A stretch of DNA of 12,195 bases. Source: Nitrospira sp. UBA2083. GTDB lineage: Bacteria > Nitrospirota > Nitrospiria > Nitrospirales > Nitrospiraceae. The position numbers and the translations under genes are program-made. The stretch is from assembly GCA_002331625.1 (NCBI GenBank), contig DCZN01000104.1:310-12504 (forward strand), in the 5' to 3' direction. The notes under the pieces are model-generated. The model was given only the letters and a program-made list of their open reading frames with translations. It made no database searches and was not told the origin of the DNA. Position 1 is the first letter of the stretch. Each line of letters opens with the position of its first letter. Shown here one piece after another: positions 1 to 8,187 of the stretch.

Positions 1-540
1 GACTTGGCTGTGCAAGGACTCCAGGAACGACAGGTAGAAATCAGGCGTAACGCAGCTCGGGTGCTTGGTGCTCACGAAGTAGTAGTGGGCGAAGATCCAA
101 TTCTGGATGCGTCGTCCCGCGACGTCGCTCGGGAGGAAGTCGAGTGGAACGGTTTGAATCCAGGAGCTGGTCAGGTCTACCCAGGTCTTGGCGTATCGAG
201 GGTCATTCGTCTCGCGATACGCCATGCCAAGCCCGACGGCATAATAGAATTTATGGAGGAGAATCAGCCATTCGTGGTCCTGGCTGAGATTCGTGAGCCA
301 AAGCGGTGAGGCAGGAAACGCATGACATTCGCCGTTAAATTCGAACTGATTGCGCACGATGTCGTCGATTTTTGGACGTGCCGTTTCAACGAGATCCGGG
401 ACCGGGAAGTAGCAGACCGTTGTCCTGGTTTGGAAATGTTCCAGCAAGGCGGTCGCGGTCAACCCGTCAACGGGTTCCGTGAAGAGAGGCCGAGCGTCTA
501 TCCGTTCACCCGAAGGGTGCTGGCTAGCGGCAAGCAGCAT
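1..540 (-). CDS. Heparinase II/III-family polysaccharide lyase, N-terminal part (cut by window edge)
   Basis: Reading leftward from the ATG at 538-540, 180 codons stay open to the window edge, so only the N-terminus is seen. The stretch WLILLHKFYYAVGLGMAY, followed by DPRYAKTWVDLTSSWIQ and then GRRIQNWIFA, resembles the alpha-helical N-terminal domain of heparinase II/III-type lyases, in which an (alpha/alpha) toroid precedes a beta-sandwich lyase domain. Such enzymes cleave uronic-acid-containing polysaccharides and often lie in bacterial exopolysaccharide clusters. No signal peptide is obvious at this start. The ATG overlaps the last 17 bases of the upstream tandem glycosyltransferase gene, in another frame, and an AGGAG sits about 4 bases upstream of it inside that gene, so translation is probably coupled. 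The catalytic part lies outside the window and substrate specificity cannot be read. Family assignment is from pattern recognition and is fairly confident. Confidence 0.72.
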   Translation of the reverse strand, partial: MLLAASQHPSGERIDARPLFTEPVDGLTATALLEHFQTRTTVCYFPVPDLVETARPKIDDIVRNQFEFNGECHAFPASPLWLTNLSQDHEWLILLHKFYYAVGLGMAYRETNDPRYAKTWVDLTSSWIQTVPLDFLPSDVAGRRIQNWIFAHYYFVSTKHPSCVTPDFYLSFLESLHSQV

Positions 541-3181
541 GGGTCTCCTGGTGCTGAGCGGCCGTTCCGACCGTTTTCATCTGAAAAAGGTCGAAGAGCT
601 GTTTGGTAGTTTGACCCGAGTCGAAGATTCGGCACATCGTCTCTCGCCCTGCTTGAGCCAGACTCGCCCGGAAGCGAGAATCGACCAGCAGCTCCTCGAT
701 GGCTTTCGCGAGCGCGGCTGGGTCGCGCGGTGCGACCAGCAGGCCGTTTCGGCGATCTTCAATGATTTCAGGAATGCCGGAAACTGATGTGGAGATCACC
801 GGAATTCCAGAGGCCATGGCCTCCGCAAGGACATTCGGAATGCCGTCACGATCACCGTTATCCACGACGTGACACGGGAGGACGAATACCGTTGCCTCGT
901 GATAGATCGTGCGCAATGCTTCTTGTGTGACGCCGGGTCCGATCGAGACCTCCCGTTCAAGGCCATAGCGGCGAATGAGGTCCTGCACCAGGTTTGTCTG
1001 TTCATCTGCCTCACCGACAATCCGACAGTGAAACGGGATTCCATGATCACGAATGATCCGGCAGGCCTCGATCAAAAAAGGAAACCCCTTCTTTTCGACG
1101 AAGCGTCCGACCGACAGGATCGTCGGGACTGCCGGAGCATGTTGGTTCACGGATGGAGCAAAGCAAACCGTATCGACTCCATGGTAAATGGTATGGATCG
1201 GGGCACCCTCCGAGGAGACCTCCTGCAAGTGCTGATGGTTGGCTCCTGTGCAGGTCACCACAAACTTCGCTCGGCGTAACTTCATCTGCAGAAGATCTCC
1301 GGGATTCAGCTTGGGCAGGTAAATGTCCTTGGCATGGGCGGTGAAGCTGAACGAAACGTCGGCCAACATGCTCGCGAACATGGCCATGGTCGTGGCTCCA
1401 TGGCAAAAGTGCGCGTGCAGATGACGAATATTCCCCGCCTCAAGCACGGAGTCAGCGATGGCACCGGCACGGAGGAAATCTTTGTAGAACACTTTCTTCG
1501 GCCAGGAGAAGAACGTCTTCCGACAACGCAGACTGAGTGTCCAGGCCTGCCACGCAGTGTACAGATAGCGGCGAGGGACTGTGCGGAAGAGGGACACATG
1601 ACTGGAGCAATACCGGGGAAGGTTCGCGATCAGCCACGGTACAAATCCGCTGTCCGTGTTCTCGCGGTCTTCCGGAAGATAGGTCAGCGGTGAGGGGACG
1701 GGTTTGGCATGGGGGCTGGTACTATCTGAGTCTCCCCGGAAGGCAGAGAAGAGGTGGAGCTGAAGCCCCATCTGTTCCAAGATTTTAATCTCATTCGTGA
1801 TAAACGCTTCCGAGCGGCGGGGGAATCCTTTCAAGACATACCCGATTCGAGAATCAGTCGCGCCGTCAGTCGATTGCGCGACCACTTCGTTCTGCGCAGG
1901 TTGTGAGAACGGTTCGAGGCGATTCAGGAGAAACTCTGGGTCAATCGCCGTTGCTCCGTTGAGGAAGAGTTCCTTCAGTCGATGACTTGCCTGACTGGAA
2001 GAAAATCGCTGTACGATGGTTTCGCGCCCGGCCTGTCCCAGACGTTGACGAATTGTCGGATTGTCGAGGAGGTGCGCGAGCGCTAAGGCCAAGGCTTCCT
2101 GGTCTTGCTGAGGAACGACGAGCCCATTGTGATTGTGTTGAATGAGCTCCGGAATGCCAGAAATCCCAGTCGTCACGACGGGGACCCGGCATGCCATGGC
2201 CTCCATCAGCACGTTCGGAATCCCATCGCGATCACCGTTCTGAGCCACCTGACAGGGGAGCGTGAATATGTCGGCACGTTGGTACAGGCCCACCACGTCT
2301 TGGAGTGGTTGTGGTCCCATCAATACGACGAGGTGTTCAAGATGCAACTCTTGGATCAGAGCTTCCATGTCGGTTTGAAGAGGGCCGAATCCCACGATAC
2401 AGCAGTGAAACCGGTACCCACGCGTATCCAGCAGATGGCAGGCCCGGAGGAGCGTGAGCAACCCCTTTTTTTCTCGGAAGCGGGCCACGCAGAGGATCGT
2501 GGGGATCGTGGATCGGACATTGGTGTGATCTTTCTGTAACTGGTCGAATCGAGCTAGATTCAGACCGTGGTAAAGGCGATACAAGGGGGTGCCGTTGCCT
2601 GACACCTGCTGGAGGTATCGCCGATTATCCTCGGTGCAGGTGACGACGAATGCCGCATGGTGCATCTTTCGTCGCAGCGTGGCAGGGGGCGTCAAGAAGA
2701 TATCCTTGGCGTGGCACGTGATGCTGTAGGGAATGCCTGTCAGCCGGTGCGCCAATTCCGCGACGCTTGTGGGCGCATTGGCAAAGTGGGCGTGCAGGTG
2801 GCTGATGCGTTGGTCGAGAAGGGCTGTGGCAAGCGAGCCGGCCTGGAGCAACTTGGGCCAGGAGGGGTGATCAGCGGTCCGGAGCCAAAACTGCAGGGCC
2901 GAGACGTATCGGCGAGGAGCAGTGATGAAGAGGCGCAGATGCGCCCACAACGGATTGCGGCGCACCGTGCCGAGCGAAAGAGGGAGATACGTGACTGATG
3001 CGCGGACTTGATCGACCATATCATGGGTGACGGTATCCGAAGGCTGCTCCAGCGCGAAGATCGATAGAGGCAGCCCCAGTGCTTCTAGGTCCAGTACCTC
3101 TTGAAGAATGAACGTCTCCGAGATCTTTGGAAAGACTTTGAGAAGATACCCGATCTTGTTTGTTGATGGCTGAGCAGTCAT
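524..3181 (-). CDS. Tandem fusion of two GT4-family glycosyltransferases
   Basis: This 885-residue protein consists of two complete GT-B glycosyltransferase modules of the GT4 type, at about residues 8-408 and 445-867, joined by a low-complexity linker (about 409-444). Each half has an N-terminal KIGYLLKVFP or RIGYVLKGFP strand, an HLHAHF motif (128-133 and 587-592), HAKDI (157-161 and 616-620), VVTCT, YHG, a REKKG or VEKKG lysine segment, and a nearly identical NGDRDGIPNVL.EAMA donor-binding motif (315-330 and 775-790). In the usual EX7E motif the first acid is Asp in both halves (D319...E327 and D779...E787). The architecture resembles WcaL/AmsK-type exopolysaccharide transferases, which add sugars from nucleotide donors to lipid-linked intermediates at the cytoplasmic membrane. 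Both halves look intact, so two successive transfers are possible. The start lies 3 bases after the preceding stop with little Shine-Dalgarno, suggesting translational coupling. Donor and acceptor sugars are unknown. Confidence 0.9.
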   Translation of the reverse strand: MTAQPSTNKIGYLLKVFPKISETFILQEVLDLEALGLPLSIFALEQPSDTVTHDMVDQVRASVTYLPLSLGTVRRNPLWAHLRLFITAPRRYVSALQFWLRTADHPSWPKLLQAGSLATALLDQRISHLHAHFANAPTSVAELAHRLTGIPYSITCHAKDIFLTPPATLRRKMHHAAFVVTCTEDNRRYLQQVSGNGTPLYRLYHGLNLARFDQLQKDHTNVRSTIPTILCVARFREKKGLLTLLRACHLLDTRGYRFHCCIVGFGPLQTDMEALIQELHLEHLVVLMGPQPLQDVVGLYQRADIFTLPCQVAQNGDRDGIPNVLMEAMACRVPVVTTGISGIPELIQHNHNGLVVPQQDQEALALALAHLLDNPTIRQRLGQAGRETIVQRFSSSQASHRLKELFLNGATAIDPEFLLNRLEPFSQPAQNEVVAQSTDGATDSRIGYVLKGFPRRSEAFITNEIKILEQMGLQLHLFSAFRGDSDSTSPHAKPVPSPLTYLPEDRENTDSGFVPWLIANLPRYCSSHVSLFRTVPRRYLYTAWQAWTLSLRCRKTFFSWPKKVFYKDFLRAGAIADSVLEAGNIRHLHAHFCHGATTMAMFASMLADVSFSFTAHAKDIYLPKLNPGDLLQMKLRRAKFVVTCTGANHQHLQEVSSEGAPIHTIYHGVDTVCFAPSVNQHAPAVPTILSVGRFVEKKGFPFLIEACRIIRDHGIPFHCRIVGEADEQTNLVQDLIRRYGLEREVSIGPGVTQEALRTIYHEATVFVLPCHVVDNGDRDGIPNVLAEAMASGIPVISTSVSGIPEIIEDRRNGLLVAPRDPAALAKAIEELLVDSRFRASLAQAGRETMCRIFDSGQTTKQLFDLFQMKTVGTAAQHQETHAACR

Positions 3182-3184
3182 CGC

Positions 3185-4459
3185 TTACATCATGGATTGA
3201 GTTGTTCTCACGGTTGCCGCCGCTTGGGACTTTGAAGGGCGATGGAGTAGGGCAGTAGCCGCTTGGTTGCGTTGGCCTTCCAGATAGAGCTGTTTCACGG
3301 CATTGGAGGCGTTGGCCGCTCCGTCAAGCGCGACTCCGATATCCTGCGGGCGAGGTGGGCGCGGTCTTTTCAGCGACTGTGTGATGGCCTTGAGCAGTCT
3401 CTTGGGGGTCAACTGATCGGGGTGAATCATGTCGATGAGGCCTTGAGCTGCGAGGCGTTCGGCCCTGATGCATTGTTCTAGACGTGGGTGGACCCGCGGC
3501 ACAATGATTCCCCGCTGGTTGGCCGTGAGAATTTCCACGATGGTGTTATATCCACCCATGGACACCACCAGATCTGCAGACGCGAGATAGTCGTACAACC
3601 GCGGAGTGAACTCCAAGACCGTTAACGCCAAGTCCGGAGAGGCTGCCTGCTGCAGGCGGCGGCGATGCTGGGGATTCATCAACGGACCGGTCACGAGTAG
3701 GGTGTCGAACGTGGATTGACCGGACCCGACATGTTTCCGAAGCATATCGACATAGGTTTTCAGGAGAGGGTACCCATCGTCCCCGCCACCAGGCGTGACT
3801 AATACCAATCGGGAGGTCTGTAGCAGCAGTTCCGTACGAATATGCTCACGAGAAATGACTTGCTGGGCTCTCCCGACATACCCGCATGGAATAAATTTCT
3901 TCTCGATGATGGGTGGCAGCCTGTATTCCTTGACTGGATCATAGAGCGTGCGCGAGCCGTACAAGAAAACGGCGTGGTAGGTGCTTTTCAATAAGGGCAT
4001 GATGCCTGATTTCGCCCATTCGGCTCGCACATGGTCGGGATGGTCTTCGATGTCGCGCATACCCAGGACGATTTTGGTCGCCGGCAATTTTGTTTTGATG
4101 AAATTCAGAGCGGGCACCAATTCTCCCCGTATTCCAGCAGGGGCTTTGTCGACCAGAAGGATGTCCGGTCTGAGGTTGCGGATACTCTCGAGGATGATCT
4201 TTTGCCGAAGCCTTACGGTGATGTCGATCGCGTGCGGAAGAAGTCGTGAGCAGTATCGGCCTTGCGCATCTTTAGTGAGTGCCGGCAACTTAATGTATTC
4301 CATACGCTCAGGCAGCGAGTAGGCATGGGCCTGCATGGAACCGGTCAGCATGATCAGCGACGCTTCAGGAATGCGGTCGGACAAGTGCTGGGCAATTTCC
4401 AGGCTCCGGCGAATATGGCCGAGTCCGTAGCTATCATGTGAGTAGAGCATGATCAGCAT
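3185..4459 (-). CDS. MurG/GT28-like predicted glycosyltransferase (COG4671 type)
   Basis: The protein opens with MLYSHDSYGLGHIRRS, a glycine-rich N-terminal loop typical of the predicted glycosyltransferases grouped as COG4671, which share the GT-B fold with MurG. Further signs are DILLVDKAPAG, LGMRDIEDHP, the TPGGGDDGYP loop at the start of the C-terminal domain, and SMGGYNTIVEIL near the donor site, followed by an RVHPRLEQ segment. A longer frame reaches a TTG at 4579, but I chose the ATG at 4459 (424 residues). It has a GGAG 8 bases upstream and begins just before the conserved first strand, while the extra 40 residues are polar and overlap the preceding gene. The protein is cytoplasmic or peripheral, with no membrane segment seen. 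It lies between a response regulator and the tandem glycosyltransferase (3-base gap), so it probably acts in the same surface-glycan pathway. Donor and acceptor cannot be told. Confidence 0.82.
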   Translation of the reverse strand: MLIMLYSHDSYGLGHIRRSLEIAQHLSDRIPEASLIMLTGSMQAHAYSLPERMEYIKLPALTKDAQGRYCSRLLPHAIDITVRLRQKIILESIRNLRPDILLVDKAPAGIRGELVPALNFIKTKLPATKIVLGMRDIEDHPDHVRAEWAKSGIMPLLKSTYHAVFLYGSRTLYDPVKEYRLPPIIEKKFIPCGYVGRAQQVISREHIRTELLLQTSRLVLVTPGGGDDGYPLLKTYVDMLRKHVGSGQSTFDTLLVTGPLMNPQHRRRLQQAASPDLALTVLEFTPRLYDYLASADLVVSMGGYNTIVEILTANQRGIIVPRVHPRLEQCIRAERLAAQGLIDMIHPDQLTPKRLLKAITQSLKRPRPPRPQDIGVALDGAANASNAVKQLYLEGQRNQAATALLHRPSKSQAAATVRTTQSMM

Positions 4460-4467
4460 CGGTTCGA

Positions 4468-4471
4468 CTCC
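4468..4471 (-). promoter_or_regulatory. Ribosome binding site deciding the glycosyltransferase start at 4459
   Basis: A GGAG on the minus strand lies 8 bases before the ATG at 4459. The alternative TTG at 4579 has no comparable site, which is the main reason for preferring the shorter protein. Confidence 0.5.
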
Positions 4472-4523
4472 AGAGGCCTTCGCGTTTCGAACTGTCGCAG
4501 ATGCCGGATCATGTGTGGTTTGT

Positions 4524-5057
4524 TCATGATGGCTTTCGTATGTTGGCTGTATTCGAGTTGACACACGTATTCCGATCAACTTCAGCTATGGCCATGCTTG
4601 TTGGACGAGCCCTCTCTGATTTGGTAAACGCTTCCGCCGATCTTTTTGCTGGAGGGCCGGTTGGCTGTGTGTGGACGTCGGTCTGGGACTCAGATGGGAC
4701 ACGAGGTGTACCGAGATGCGCGATTGTGGCAACCAGATCATCGAAGGAAAAGGGCTTCGCAAGATAGGCATTCGCGCCGGCTTCCCTGCTCGTCTTTTCG
4801 ATTGCTGCAGTCCCCTTGGCCGTCATGAGCAGAATGGGGGACTCCACCCCTCGGTGCCTGAGGGTCCGGCAGATGTCGAGTCCATCATCAGGCCCTAGAA
4901 AGATATCTAAGATGATGACGTCATAGGTATCGGTTGTGATCAGTGCCAACGTCTGGAACTTTCCGGAAGCCACGTCCACTTCATGCTCTTCCGCTTCGAG
5001 CCCACGCTTCATGAAACTGATGATTCGCTCGTCATCTTCCACAATGAGAATGTGCAC
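4524..5057 (-). CDS. Receiver-only response regulator with an unstructured C-terminal tail
   Basis: Residues 1-116 form a complete receiver domain: acidic pair in VEDDE (8-9), phosphoacceptor D51 in ILDIFLGPDDG, T79 in LLMTAK and K101 in LAKPFSF. No DNA-binding or enzymatic output domain follows, only about 60 polar, low-complexity residues (TQPTGPPAKRSAEAF and onward). The receiver strongly resembles that of the OmpR-type regulator encoded just upstream (shared EDDERI..F.KRGLEAE), so it is probably a duplicated copy that lost its winged helix. I chose the GTG at 5057 because the domain begins there; an ATG at 5108 would add 17 residues. It could be a phosphate sink or a protein-protein switch for the sensor kinase, and its place before the glycosyltransferases suggests control of polysaccharide export or synthesis. 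That role is inference. Confidence 0.85.
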   Translation of the reverse strand: MHILIVEDDERIISFMKRGLEAEEHEVDVASGKFQTLALITTDTYDVIILDIFLGPDDGLDICRTLRHRGVESPILLMTAKGTAAIEKTSREAGANAYLAKPFSFDDLVATIAHLGTPRVPSESQTDVHTQPTGPPAKRSAEAFTKSERARPTSMAIAEVDRNTCVNSNTANIRKPS

Positions 5058-5204
5058 AGGCTTACCGATTAAGAAAACGTGAAAAGTTCGTCTAATGCCA
5101 GCAGGCATCGTACTCAGCGAATCTAAGAAGGGAATGAGGGCTGGATGAGAAATTAATAAGAAGTGAGCAGGGCGAGCGTGTAAATCGGCTGCCGGATGGA
5201 ACGG

Positions 5205-5900
5205 TTACGAGGGCTGGTTGTCAGAGAGCTTGTACCCGAAGTCTCGTACGGTCTGTATCAGTTTGGTCTCTGAACGACTGTCGATCTTTTTTCGAAGGTA
5301 TCCGATATAGACATCAACCGTATTTGTAAGGGTGTCGTAATGATAGCCCCAGACGTGTTCCAGTATGGAGGTGCGACTGAGTGCTTTGTTGGGATTGGAC
5401 ATCAAGAATGCCAGAAGATCGAATTCTTTCTTGGTCAATGTGATGACTTCGCCCCCTCGGCGTACCTCACGGGAACTTTGGTCGAGCGTGAGATCCGCCA
5501 CGTGCAAGAGAGGGTCGGGCGTTGCGTTGTAGGAAGGCCTGCGTCGAAGCAAGGCTTTGATGCGCGCGAGGAGTTCCTCGAAGACAAAGGGCTTCGTGAG
5601 ATAGTCGTCCGCTCCGTGGTCGAAGCCACTGAGTTTGTCTTCCAGCGCATCCTTGGCCGTCAGGATCAAGATCGGAGTGTGAATCTGTTCGCGGCGTAAA
5701 GCCTGACATACCTCGTGCCCATCCTTGTCGGGCAGCAGAAGGTCAAGAATGATGAGGTCGTAGGGGGCCATGCCTCGTTGGACGCCTTCTTGGCCGTCTT
5801 GAACCACATCTACGAGATACCCTTCTGCCTCCAGACCGCGCTTGATGAAACCCGAAATTCGTTCGTCGTCTTCAATCACGAGGATGTGGCTGGTTGCCAT
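5205..5900 (-). CDS. OmpR/PhoB-family DNA-binding response regulator
   Basis: This is a 231-residue two-domain regulator. The receiver occupies residues 5-120, with acidic pair D11-D12, phosphoacceptor D53 in ILDLLLPDKDG, T81 and K103 (LTKPF). A winged-helix DNA-binding domain spans about 130-227: LTKKEFDLLAFL, recognition-helix region NTVDVYIGYLRKKID, and the wing LIQTVRDFGYKL, where the usual VRGVGY is VRDFGY. Length and layout are normal for the family. The ATG at 5900 has AAAGGA about 8 bases upstream, within the last codons of the histidine kinase gene, whose stop is only 3 bases away. It is therefore almost certainly the cognate partner of that kinase. Phosphorylation would drive dimerisation and promoter binding; the target genes cannot be read here, but the neighbouring porin or glycan genes are candidates. 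Confidence 0.95.
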   Translation of the reverse strand: MATSHILVIEDDERISGFIKRGLEAEGYLVDVVQDGQEGVQRGMAPYDLIILDLLLPDKDGHEVCQALRREQIHTPILILTAKDALEDKLSGFDHGADDYLTKPFVFEELLARIKALLRRRPSYNATPDPLLHVADLTLDQSSREVRRGGEVITLTKKEFDLLAFLMSNPNKALSRTSILEHVWGYHYDTLTNTVDVYIGYLRKKIDSRSETKLIQTVRDFGYKLSDNQPS

Positions 5901-5903
5901 GGT

Positions 5904-8177
5904 TCAGTTCCTTTGTGTCGAATGGACAGTATGCCCGACCGCATCACCGGACTGTGACGCAGCGGATGTTGGAAGAGGAAGTCGAACCGTCACCGTGGTC
6001 CCACGGGTGATCGTGCTGGCAATAGAGATGGTTCCATGGTGTGCCTCTGCGATCCACTTGGCGATCGGCAGACCGAGACCTGCGCCCCCCACCGCCGACG
6101 GCCGGCCCCGCCAGACTCGATAGGCTCGTTTGAAGACATGCGGAAGGTCGGAGTCAGGAATTCCGAGTCCGTCATCGGTCACGGTCACCTGTGCTTCTCG
6201 ATCTGAGGTCTCCAGGCGAATCGCAATCGCCCCGTCCTTTCGCCCGTACTTGACGGCATTATCGGTGAGGATCATGAAGAGTTGTTTGAGCCGTTCCGTA
6301 TCTCCCTGAACGGTCACATTATTCGACGATCCTTCAAGTGTAATGGTCATGCTCCGTGTTTGCGCGAGAATGGTCGTTTCCTGGCGCACGTCTTCGAGAA
6401 GCGGCATGAGCAGGGTCGGCTTCAGCTCCATCTGTAACGTGCCCGATTCCGAACGAGCGAGAAACAGAATATCGCCGACCAACTTGTTCATTTGACTCGA
6501 CAGCTGGACGATCCGCTCCAAGGTGCTTCGGTATTCGGAGATCGGTTTTTCTTTCCCTCTGAGCGTCACTTCAGCCTCGCCTCTGATCACGGTCAAGGGT
6601 GTCCTGAGTTCATGGCTGATGTCGGCAAAAAATTGCGACCGTAATTGGTCGAGCGCTTTCAGTTTCTGGTGGGCATCCTGCATCGTTTCCACCGCTTGTT
6701 TCCGTTTTGTGACATCCTGCTTGATGCTGACAAAATGGCTGATCCTGCCGTTCCGGTCACGGACGGGAGTGATCGTTTCTTCCTCGGTATAGAGGCTGTC
6801 ATCCTTCTTCCGATTGGTGCTCTCTCCGTGCCAGACCTTGCCGCTCATGATCGTTTGCCACTGTTTCTGATAAAAGGGTTGATCTTGCCGACCCGATGTC
6901 AGATTTCGGATATTGTGGCCGATCACTTCCTCGGGTGAATAGCCCGTCAACGCGGTGAACGACGGATTGACCCACGTCACACGCCCGATTCGATCCATAA
7001 TCATGACCGCGTTCGCGGCCGATTCGAGCGCCGTCCCTTGCAGGCGGAGCTGTTCCGCTTCCTGCTTCAGCTCGGTCACATCTTTGGCGACACAGGCAAT
7101 GCCCTCCATGATTCCCTCCTCGTTTTGCATGACGGCGGCGGATAGCAACACCGGGAAGGAACGACCGTCTTTTGCGAGATAGGTTGCTGCGCATTGCTGA
7201 ATCGACCCTTGGGTGAGAATCTCTTGGTACTGTGTTTCGCTCAATGGGTTTTCATGTGGTGGAAAGAGCATGGCTGCATGGTGGCCCACTAGTTCCTGTT
7301 CTTCGTAGCCGAGCAGATTGAGTGCCGCATGGTTGATGCTTCGTATGGTGCCATCCGGATTCACGACGATCAGGATGTCCGTCATGGAACGAATCACATT
7401 GTCCACGTAGTTCTTGGAGACAGTGGTCTGCAGTAACTGCTCAGTCATGCTGTTGAAGCATTTCGCCAATTCGCCGAGCTCATCGTGGCTGGACACGGGA
7501 ACCGTCGTGTGCAAGTCACCTTCCGCGACTTTTTTGGTCGCCTCCGTGAGAGGGCCGATGACGTGAAGGGAGCGCTTGAGTAGTAGGATGAACAAGCCGC
7601 CCCCGCACAACAGTGTCAGCAGGCTCATCGCCAATGTTTCGCTGATCAGTGTGCCGAGTCGTCGTTCGAGCGCGCTTCGATCAAGAAAGATTCTGACCGA
7701 TCCAGCCTGGCGAACTGAAGCGACACCAGTACTCTTTGCCTGGTTTGATGAGTCCGTCACGATGCTCCCAAACTCTGACACGCGGTATCCTTGGTGAAGG
7801 ACACGGTCATGTTGCCATGCCTCGCCGTGCTCCGACAGAGTCAGGTCCTCAGGGGTGAGTTGAATGCCGGAGAATTCCATCCAGAGGGATTGTGACGGTC
7901 GATAGGCAAGGATGGCGACGACGTCCTCCCCCTCACCGAGAGACTGAAACAGAGACGTAAGCCCCTCCATGTCTTGTTCCTGGTAGTGTGTGCGTGCTTC
8001 TGATGCGATGGTCTTAGCCAGCGTCCTTCCACGGATTTTGAACTCTTGAAACATGGCATTGCGGCTGGATGTATAGGAGAAGTATGTCAAGCCACACACG
8101 GCACAAAAGAAGACGGCAAAAAAGAGGGCCATCAGCTTGCGTGTCAGGGAAGGTTGTAACCACTGTTGGATCATCAT
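5904..8177 (-). CDS. Membrane sensor histidine kinase (HAMP-PAS-PAS-HisKA-HATPase)
   Basis: A 757-residue sensor kinase. Transmembrane helix 1 lies at about 15-35 and helix 2 at about 182-201, enclosing a periplasmic domain of about 145 residues that I do not recognise. Then follow a HAMP linker (about 202-252), PAS 1 (about 258-372, ending DVTEL) and PAS 2 (about 382-494, with GRVTWVNPSFTALTGYS). The HisKA domain has phosphoacceptor H522 in FFADISHELRTPL. The HATPase domain has N box LTDNAVKYG (637-645), G1 DDGLG (668-672), an F-box-like VFKRAYR and G2 GGAGLGLPIAK. All catalytic motifs are intact. The ATG at 8177 lies 10 bases after the stop of the PstS-like gene and has a weak ribosome site. 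Being cotranscribed with a porin and a periplasmic binding protein, it may sense a solute they deliver; this is inference. PAS ligands are not evident. Confidence 0.95.
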   Translation of the reverse strand: MMIQQWLQPSLTRKLMALFFAVFFCAVCGLTYFSYTSSRNAMFQEFKIRGRTLAKTIASEARTHYQEQDMEGLTSLFQSLGEGEDVVAILAYRPSQSLWMEFSGIQLTPEDLTLSEHGEAWQHDRVLHQGYRVSEFGSIVTDSSNQAKSTGVASVRQAGSVRIFLDRSALERRLGTLISETLAMSLLTLLCGGGLFILLLKRSLHVIGPLTEATKKVAEGDLHTTVPVSSHDELGELAKCFNSMTEQLLQTTVSKNYVDNVIRSMTDILIVVNPDGTIRSINHAALNLLGYEEQELVGHHAAMLFPPHENPLSETQYQEILTQGSIQQCAATYLAKDGRSFPVLLSAAVMQNEEGIMEGIACVAKDVTELKQEAEQLRLQGTALESAANAVMIMDRIGRVTWVNPSFTALTGYSPEEVIGHNIRNLTSGRQDQPFYQKQWQTIMSGKVWHGESTNRKKDDSLYTEEETITPVRDRNGRISHFVSIKQDVTKRKQAVETMQDAHQKLKALDQLRSQFFADISHELRTPLTVIRGEAEVTLRGKEKPISEYRSTLERIVQLSSQMNKLVGDILFLARSESGTLQMELKPTLLMPLLEDVRQETTILAQTRSMTITLEGSSNNVTVQGDTERLKQLFMILTDNAVKYGRKDGAIAIRLETSDREAQVTVTDDGLGIPDSDLPHVFKRAYRVWRGRPSAVGGAGLGLPIAKWIAEAHHGTISIASTITRGTTVTVRLPLPTSAASQSGDAVGHTVHSTQRN

Positions 8178-8187
8178 GGTGACGGCG

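Noticed and set aside
4..787. Plus-strand frames at 4-309, 322-609 and 479-787
   Set aside because: The minus strand here encodes the heparinase-type protein and the end of the tandem glycosyltransferase; the plus frames are shadows.
2105..2998. Plus-strand frames of 113-144 residues inside the tandem glycosyltransferase gene
   Set aside because: They are antisense to conserved GT4 motifs and have no domain of their own.
4460..4579. 40-residue N-terminal extension of the COG4671-type transferase from a TTG
   Set aside because: It overlaps the previous gene and has no ribosome site, while the ATG at 4459 has a GGAG and starts at the conserved domain.
5153..5184. Minus-strand TTTACA and TTATTA boxes before the receiver-only regulator
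   Set aside because: The spacing is 19-20 bases, too long for a convincing promoter, although a promoter in this spacer is possible.
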